Origin: Actinokineospora alba
GTDB taxonomy: Bacteria; Actinomycetota; Actinomycetes; Mycobacteriales; Pseudonocardiaceae
Direction of reading: 5' to 3'
Length of the DNA: 64,000 nt
NCBI RefSeq assembly: GCF_004362515.1
Contig: NZ_SNXU01000001.1
Location: 1,054,001-1,118,000 of the forward strand
Shown here: positions 59,649 to 64,000 of the stretch, one piece after another
Position numbering within the stretch: the stretch's first letter is position 1
Layout of the letters: each line of letters starts with the position of its first letter
The notes under the pieces: model-generated
What the model was told of the DNA's origin: nothing
What the model saw: the letters and a program-made list of their open reading frames with translations, nothing else
Databases searched by the model: none
Made by a program: the position numbers and the translations under genes

Positions 59649-60368
59649 TCAGGCGTTCGCGTCGTCCTCGAGGAGGTTGCGGGTGCGCGCCGGGTCGACG
59701 GGGATGCCGGGGCCCATGGTGGTGCTGAAGGTGACCTTCTTCAGGAACCGACCCTTGGCCGAAGACGGCTTGGCCCGCAGGACCTCGTCCAGGGCGGCGG
59801 CGTAGTTCTCGACCAGCTTCGCGTGGTCGAAGGACGCCTTGCCGATGACGAAGTGCAGGTTGGCCTGCTTGTCGACGCGGAAGTTGATCTTTCCGCCCTT
59901 GATCTCGTTGACCGCCTTGGTGACGTCGGGCGTCACGGTGCCGGTCTTCGGGTTCGGCATCAGACCACGCGGGCCCAGGACGCGGGCGATGCGGCCGACC
60001 TTGGCCATCTGGTCGGGGGTCGCGATCGCGGCGTCGAAGTCGAGCCAGCCGCCCTGGATGCGCTCGATCAGGTCTTCCGAGCCCACGGCGTCGGCGCCCG
60101 CGGCCTCGGCCTCGGCGGCCTTGTCGCCGGTCGCGAAGACGATGACGCGGGCGGTCTTGCCGGTGCCGTGCGGCAGGTTGACGGTGCCGCGGACCATCTG
60201 GTCGGCCTTACGCGGGTCGACGCCGAGTCGCATGGCGACCTCGACGGTCGCGTCGAGCTTGACCTTGGAGGTCTCCTTGGCCAGCTGGGCGGCCTCGAGC
60301 GGGCTGTAGAGCCGCTCGCGGTCGACCAGCTCGGCCGCCTGACGGTAAGCCTTGCTGCGCTTTGCCAT
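59649..60368 (-). CDS. rplA: 50S ribosomal protein L1
   Basis: 239-residue L1-stalk protein, and L11-operon repressor in E. coli. Starts MAKRSKAYRQAAELVDRE, with LGVDPRKADQMVRGTVNLPHG and LGPRGLMPNPKTGTVT. ATG at 60368. Downstream of rplK with a 120-base gap. Confidence 0.97.
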   Translation of the reverse strand: MAKRSKAYRQAAELVDRERLYSPLEAAQLAKETSKVKLDATVEVAMRLGVDPRKADQMVRGTVNLPHGTGKTARVIVFATGDKAAEAEAAGADAVGSEDLIERIQGGWLDFDAAIATPDQMAKVGRIARVLGPRGLMPNPKTGTVTPDVTKAVNEIKGGKINFRVDKQANLHFVIGKASFDHAKLVENYAAALDEVLRAKPSSAKGRFLKKVTFSTTMGPGIPVDPARTRNLLEDDANA

Positions 60369-60488
60369 TGCTGTTCCTTCACATTCATTGCACACCTGGG
60401 GCAGGAAACCGTCCCCGGCGTTACGGATCAGTCGTGGTGCGGACCAGCGCCTGGCCCTCCCACACTTGCTTGGTCTAGCGGGTGGTGC

Positions 60489-60920
60489 TTATTCGACCGT
60501 GATGCCCATCGAGCGAGCGGTGCCCGCGATGATCTTCGCGGCCTGCTCGACGTCGTTGGCGTTGAGGTCGGACTTCTTGGTCTCGGCGATCTCGCGGACC
60601 TGGTCCCAGGTCACCTTGGCGACCTTGACCTTGTGCGGCTCGGCCGAGCCCTTGTCCACACCGGCGGCCTTGAGCAGCAGCTTCGCGGCGGGCGGGGTCT
60701 TCAGCTTGAAGTCGAACGTGCGGTCCTCATACACGGAGATCTCGACCGGCACCACGGTGCCACGCTGCGACTCGGTCGCGGCGTTGTAGGCCTTGCAGAA
60801 CTCCATGATGTTGACGCCGTGCTGACCAAGCGCGGGGCCGACCGGCGGCGCCGGGTTGGCCTGACCCGCCGTGATCTGCAGCTTGATGATCGCTGCAAGC
60901 TTCTTCTTCTTGGGTGGCAT
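60489..60920 (-). CDS. rplK: 50S ribosomal protein L11
   Basis: 143-residue GTPase-centre protein. Sequence LQITAGQANPAPPVGPALGQ, NIMEFCKAYNAAT, and C-terminal VEQAAKIIAGTARSMGITVE. Binding site region for thiopeptides with 23S rRNA. ATG at 60920, just after nusG. Confidence 0.98.
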   Translation of the reverse strand: MPPKKKKLAAIIKLQITAGQANPAPPVGPALGQHGVNIMEFCKAYNAATESQRGTVVPVEISVYEDRTFDFKLKTPPAAKLLLKAAGVDKGSAEPHKVKVAKVTWDQVREIAETKKSDLNANDVEQAAKIIAGTARSMGITVE

Positions 60921-61002
60921 TTCCGTGCTTCCTGTTATCGCGTTGTCCACCGCGGGCGAATGGCTGCGCCCGGGTGGCCGGCCGGTCCGGTGCTCGGACC
61001 GG

Positions 61003-61812
61003 TCAGATCTTGGAGACCTGGGTGAACGACAGCTCGACCGGGGTCTCCCGGCCGAAGATCGACACCAGGACCTTCAGCTTCTGCCCGTCGGCGTTGACCT
61101 CGCTGATCGTGGCGGGCAACGTGGCGAACGGGCCGTCCATGACGGTGACCGACTCGCCGATCTCGAAGTCCACCTCGACCTGCGGGCCGCGCGACTGCGC
61201 CGCCGCCGAGCCCTTCGCGGGCTTGGCTTCCTCGACCTGCGGGAGGAGGAACTTCAGCACCTCGTCGATGGTCAACGGGGACGGCTTGGAGGTGGCGCCC
61301 ACGAAACCCGTCACGCCCGGGGTGTTGCGCACCGCGGACCAGGACGGGTCGTTGAGCTCCATGCGGACCAGGATGTAGCCGGGCAGCACCTTGCGCTGCA
61401 CCAGCTTGCGCTGGCCGTTCTTGATCTCGGTGACCTCTTCGGTCGGCACCTCGACCTGGAAGATGAAGTCCTCCATGTCGAGGGTCTGGATGCGGGTCTC
61501 GAGGTTGGTCTTGACCTTGTTCTCGTAGCCCGCGTAGGAGTGCACGACGTACCAGTCGCCCGGAGCGCGGCGCAGGGCGTCGCGCATCTCGGTGGCCGGG
61601 TCGGCCGGGGCCTCGTCGATCGGGGCGGCGTCGGCCTGAGCGCTCGCGGTGTCCTCGGACTCCACAGCGGTCTCGGCTTCGGCGGTCTCCACGGCGTCCG
61701 ACTCGGTGGCTTCGGTGGGCTCGACATCGCCTTCCGGCGACGGGGTGACAACCTCGTCGTCGGTGAGGCTGGTCAGCTCACTGCCGCCCGCGGCGCCGTT
61801 CTCGGAGGTCAC
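61003..61812 (-). CDS. nusG: Transcription termination/antitermination protein NusG
   Basis: 269 residues. An acidic disordered extension of about 85 residues (typical for actinobacteria) precedes the NGN domain (about 90-190; WYVVHSYAGYENKVKTNLET, GYILVRMELNDPSW) and the KOW domain (about 215-269; ESVTVMDGPFATLPATISEV, then FGRETPVELSFTQV). Couples RNA polymerase to the ribosome and Rho. Downstream of secE. Confidence 0.97.
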   Translation of the reverse strand: MTSENGAAGGSELTSLTDDEVVTPSPEGDVEPTEATESDAVETAEAETAVESEDTASAQADAAPIDEAPADPATEMRDALRRAPGDWYVVHSYAGYENKVKTNLETRIQTLDMEDFIFQVEVPTEEVTEIKNGQRKLVQRKVLPGYILVRMELNDPSWSAVRNTPGVTGFVGATSKPSPLTIDEVLKFLLPQVEEAKPAKGSAAAQSRGPQVEVDFEIGESVTVMDGPFATLPATISEVNADGQKLKVLVSIFGRETPVELSFTQVSKI

Positions 61813-61883
61813 AGTTGGTCTCGCTTCCTTTCATACAACACGTATTCCGCTTATTCGACCGGCGCGCCCCGCTGGGCGCAAGC

Positions 61884-62309
61884 TCAGCCGAACAGCCAGA
61901 ACACGCCCTTGCCGAGACCCAGGTCGAGGCCCGAGATGAGGGCGACCATGAAGGCCACGAACACCAGCACCACGGTGGTGTAGGTGATCATCTGCTTGCG
62001 CGTCGGCCAGATGACCTTGCGCAGCTCGGCCACGACCTCGCGGAGGAACCGGGAGATGCGGGCGAAGATCGAGCCCTTCGACTCCTTGCGGTCCCTGGCG
62101 GGGGTGGGCCGACCCTTGCGGTCGGCCGCGTCGGAGTCGGCCTTGGCGCCGGACTTCGCGGCCCGGGCCTTCGCCCGGTCCGACTTGCTGTCCGCGTCCT
62201 TACGGGCGGCCGGGCGAGCCGTGCCACGGCGTTCCCGCCGCGCAGCGGCGGTGACCGGACGAGAAGGGCGCTCCTGCTGCCCCTCTTCCCGTTCCTTGTC
62301 CTCGGCCAC
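61884..62309 (-). CDS. secE: Preprotein translocase subunit SecE
   Basis: 141 residues from the GTG at 62309 (GAGGAA upstream). A long, charged cytoplasmic N-terminus (about 1-85) precedes the conserved amphipathic helix FLREVVAELRKVIWPTRKQM and a single membrane helix (YTTVVLVFVAFMVALISGL). Stabilises SecY. It lies directly after tRNA-Trp and before nusG. Confidence 0.97.
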   Translation of the reverse strand: MAEDKEREEGQQERPSRPVTAAARRERRGTARPAARKDADSKSDRAKARAAKSGAKADSDAADRKGRPTPARDRKESKGSIFARISRFLREVVAELRKVIWPTRKQMITYTTVVLVFVAFMVALISGLDLGLGKGVFWLFG

Positions 62310-62377
62310 GCCAGTTCCTCCAACTCGGTGTGTATTCACCGCCCAGCCGGAGGTTCACCCGGGCTGGACGTCAAACG

Positions 62378-62450
62378 CAGGGGCGACAGGACTTGAACCT
62401 GCAACCTGCGGTTTTGGAGACCGCTGCTCTACCAATTGAGCTACACCCCT
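62378..62450 (-). tRNA. tRNA-Trp (anticodon CCA)
   Basis: 73-base cloverleaf on the minus strand. The acceptor AGGGGTG pairs with CGCCCCT, with discriminator G. D-arm TAGCTCAATTGGTAGAGCA; anticodon loop CTCCAAA; T-arm GCAGGTTCAAGTCCTGT. CCA is not encoded. Upstream of secE, a common arrangement. Confidence 0.97.
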
Positions 62451-62603
62451 TCGCTGCCCACCAGCGAGCCGCTGGACCGCGTTCGGACGCCTTTGACTAT
62501 CCCCACTCTAACCAAGCGGGGAGCGTCAGGGCGTTCAAGCACGGAAGCATACGGCACCGGGCCCGAGGTACCGCAACCGAGTACCTCGAGCCCGGCCGTG
62601 GGC

Positions 62604-63710
62604 TCAGCCCGCGGCGACCTGAAGCGACTTCAGGGCGTCGGCGAGCCGGGTGATGCCGTCTTCGATCTGGTCGACGCGAACGCCGGAGTACGCCATGCGC
62701 AGGGTCGACTGACCACCCTCGATGAGGAAGTCGGTGCCCTTGACGAACGTCACACCGCGCTCCTCGGCGGCGGGCAGCAGCTTCGCCACGTCCACGCCCT
62801 CGGGCAGCTCCACCCACATGAAGTAGCCGCCCTCGGGGGCGGTGAACTTCGCCTCCGGGATGTGCTTCTCCAGCGCCGCGCACAGCACGCCCACGCGCTC
62901 GGCCAGCGCCGCGTTGACGGTGGCGATGGAGCGCTCCATGCCGCCGCTGACGCAGAACTGGTGCACGATCGCCTGCGCGAGCATGTTCGGCGAGATGTAG
63001 GTGTTGGTCGCGCGCACGCGGATCTTGTCGATCAGCGCGGCCGACCCGACCAGGTAGCCGACGCGGGTGCCCGGTGCCACGGTCTTGGAGAACGAGCTGG
63101 CGAACACGACGCGGCCGCGGCCCTCGTCGAGCTCCAGCATCGAGGGCAGCGCCTCGCCCGCGAACCGGATCAGCCGGTACGGGTCGTCTTCGAAGATCGT
63201 GAAGTCGTACTGCTCGGCCAGCTCCAGCAGGCGCTTGCGCTTGGCCAGGCTCAGCGTGTAGCCGGCCGGGTTCTGGAAGTTGGGGATGATGTGCGCGAAC
63301 GTCGGGCGCAGGCCGCCTTCGAGCAGGGCGGCCAGCTCGTCGGTGTCGATGCCGTCGACGTCGAGCGACACCGGGCGCACGTCGGCGTCGCGGCCGCGCA
63401 GGCCCAGCAGCGTGCGGTCGTAGGTCGGGCGCTCCACGATGACCGGCTGACCGGGCTTGGCCAGCTCGTCGAAGAGGAACGCGTCGGCCTGCATCGAGCC
63501 GTTGGTGACCAGCACCTGCTCGACTGGCACGCCGTGGAGGTCGGCGAGGTACTTGCGGAGCGGGACGTAGCCCACTGCCGTGCCGTAGCCCAGCGCGCCG
63601 CCGGGGTCGGTGGTGAGTGCGGCGTCCGCGGCGGCTTTGAGGCCGTCGACGTCGATGATGTCGAGGGACGGGGCACCGCGGGCGAAGGAGATCATTTCTG
63701 AGGCCGTCAC
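62604..63710 (-). CDS. PLP-dependent aminotransferase, class I/II
   Basis: 368 residues from the GTG at 63710 (an ATG at 63695 is an alternative). Fold-type I enzyme: PLP-binding Lys in VFASSFSKTVAPGTRVGYL, ring-stacking region NGSMQADAF, FQNPAGY (Asn-Pro-Xaa-Gly), and EDDPYRLIRF. Similar to 2-aminoadipate/aromatic transaminases of the MocR/LysN group but without a GntR domain. Substrate not identifiable. Confidence 0.9.
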   Translation of the reverse strand: MTASEMISFARGAPSLDIIDVDGLKAAADAALTTDPGGALGYGTAVGYVPLRKYLADLHGVPVEQVLVTNGSMQADAFLFDELAKPGQPVIVERPTYDRTLLGLRGRDADVRPVSLDVDGIDTDELAALLEGGLRPTFAHIIPNFQNPAGYTLSLAKRKRLLELAEQYDFTIFEDDPYRLIRFAGEALPSMLELDEGRGRVVFASSFSKTVAPGTRVGYLVGSAALIDKIRVRATNTYISPNMLAQAIVHQFCVSGGMERSIATVNAALAERVGVLCAALEKHIPEAKFTAPEGGYFMWVELPEGVDVAKLLPAAEERGVTFVKGTDFLIEGGQSTLRMAYSGVRVDQIEDGITRLADALKSLQVAAG

Positions 63711-63729
63711 CCTGTGAAATCTAGATGAG

Positions 63730-63767
63730 CCGCGCCTGGGGAGCCCGGTCGGGGCTCCCCAGCGCGG
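63730..63767 (-). terminator. Terminator after the small 3' gene
   Basis: About 16-bp stem (CCGCGCCTGGGGAGCCC with one bulge in the partner arm) and a short GGTC loop. Lies between the small protein gene and the aminotransferase. Confidence 0.65.
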
Positions 63768-63773
63768 TGACGC

Positions 63774-63989
63774 TCAGGCCTGGAACGGCGCCAGGGCGGC
63801 GATGGCGGACGCGCGCTCGGCGTACTTCCACTTCGCCAGGTCGGCGACGGACTTGATGCCCAGCTCGGCGAGCAGCTCGTCGTGCTTGGGGGTCAGACCC
63901 TCCAGCGCCGAGGGCGGAGCGTCGAGCAGCTCGCTCAGGCTCTTGTCCTCATACGCCTTGTCGACCAGCTTGTTCAGGTTCACGGCCAC
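63774..63989 (-). CDS. Small helix-hairpin-helix-like protein
   Basis: 71 residues from a GTG at 63989, six bases after GGAGG at the window edge (an ATG at 63995 is too close to that site). Sequence MAVNLNKLVDKAYEDKSL, then LTPKHDELLAELGIKSVADLAKWK, which looks like a helix-hairpin-helix (HhH) unit as in DNA-repair or DUF4332-type proteins. Function unknown. Confidence 0.7.
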   Translation of the reverse strand: MAVNLNKLVDKAYEDKSLSELLDAPPSALEGLTPKHDELLAELGIKSVADLAKWKYAERASAIAALAPFQA

Positions 63990-64000
63990 GAACATCCTCC

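Overview
The window is a chromosomal segment of a high-GC actinomycete, most likely of the order Pseudonocardiales. This rests on the GC-rich sequence, the many GTG starts, a complete mce lipid-transporter operon with an Mkl-type ATPase beside rpoB, a short-lid adenylate kinase, and a secreted zinc DD-carboxypeptidase that closely matches the Streptomyces albus G enzyme as I remember it. Genus is not decidable from the sequence alone.

Layout, left to right. (1) 1-3012 (+): two tandem secreted subtilisin-like proteases with a C-terminal P domain; the first lacks its 5' end at the window edge. (2) 3014-7960 (-): alpha operon infA-rpmJ-rpsM-rpsK-rpsD-rpoA-rplQ-truA. (3) 8116-11765 (-): secY-adk-map, joined by GTGA overlaps, and an unrecognised CCHC-motif protein between map and infA. 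(4) 11974-13650: a small accessory island (LysE-type exporter, GNAT acetyltransferase, a 33-bp tandem repeat and a large palindromic element) that separates secY from rplO. (5) 13721-23662 (-): the merged S10/spc operons, rpsJ to rplO. (6) 24050-28389 (-): str operon rpsL-rpsG-fusA-tuf. (7) 28867-37165: accessory block with a DD-carboxypeptidase, two tandem secreted beta-helix/PKD proteins plus the 3' stump of a third, and a TetR-SDR-tautomerase cassette with two near-identical operators. (8) 37316-44823 (-): rpoB-rpoC. (9) 45170-56806 (-): mkl-yrbEA-yrbEB-mceA-F and two Mce-associated membrane proteins, placed between rplJL and rpoB. (10) 57018-62450 (-): rplJL, two small (+) genes, a second copy of the palindromic element, rplK-rplA, nusG, secE and tRNA-Trp. 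(11) 62604-63989 (-): a PLP aminotransferase and a small protein.

Most of the window is the core transcription, translation and secretion machinery: RNA polymerase alpha, beta and beta', NusG, EF-G, EF-Tu, IF-1, SecY, SecE and about 30 ribosomal proteins. The variable content sits in the gaps between these conserved operons.

The most unusual signals are three. First, ribosomal proteins L4 and L17, encoded about 18 kb apart, carry the same C-terminal domain, about 89% identical in protein and about 90% in DNA by hand count. Second, a large, structure-conserving palindromic intergenic element occurs twice with compensatory arm changes. Third, an mkl-headed complete mce operon lies inside the rplL-rpoB interval. 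No rRNA genes, CRISPR arrays, phage genes or transposase genes were seen.
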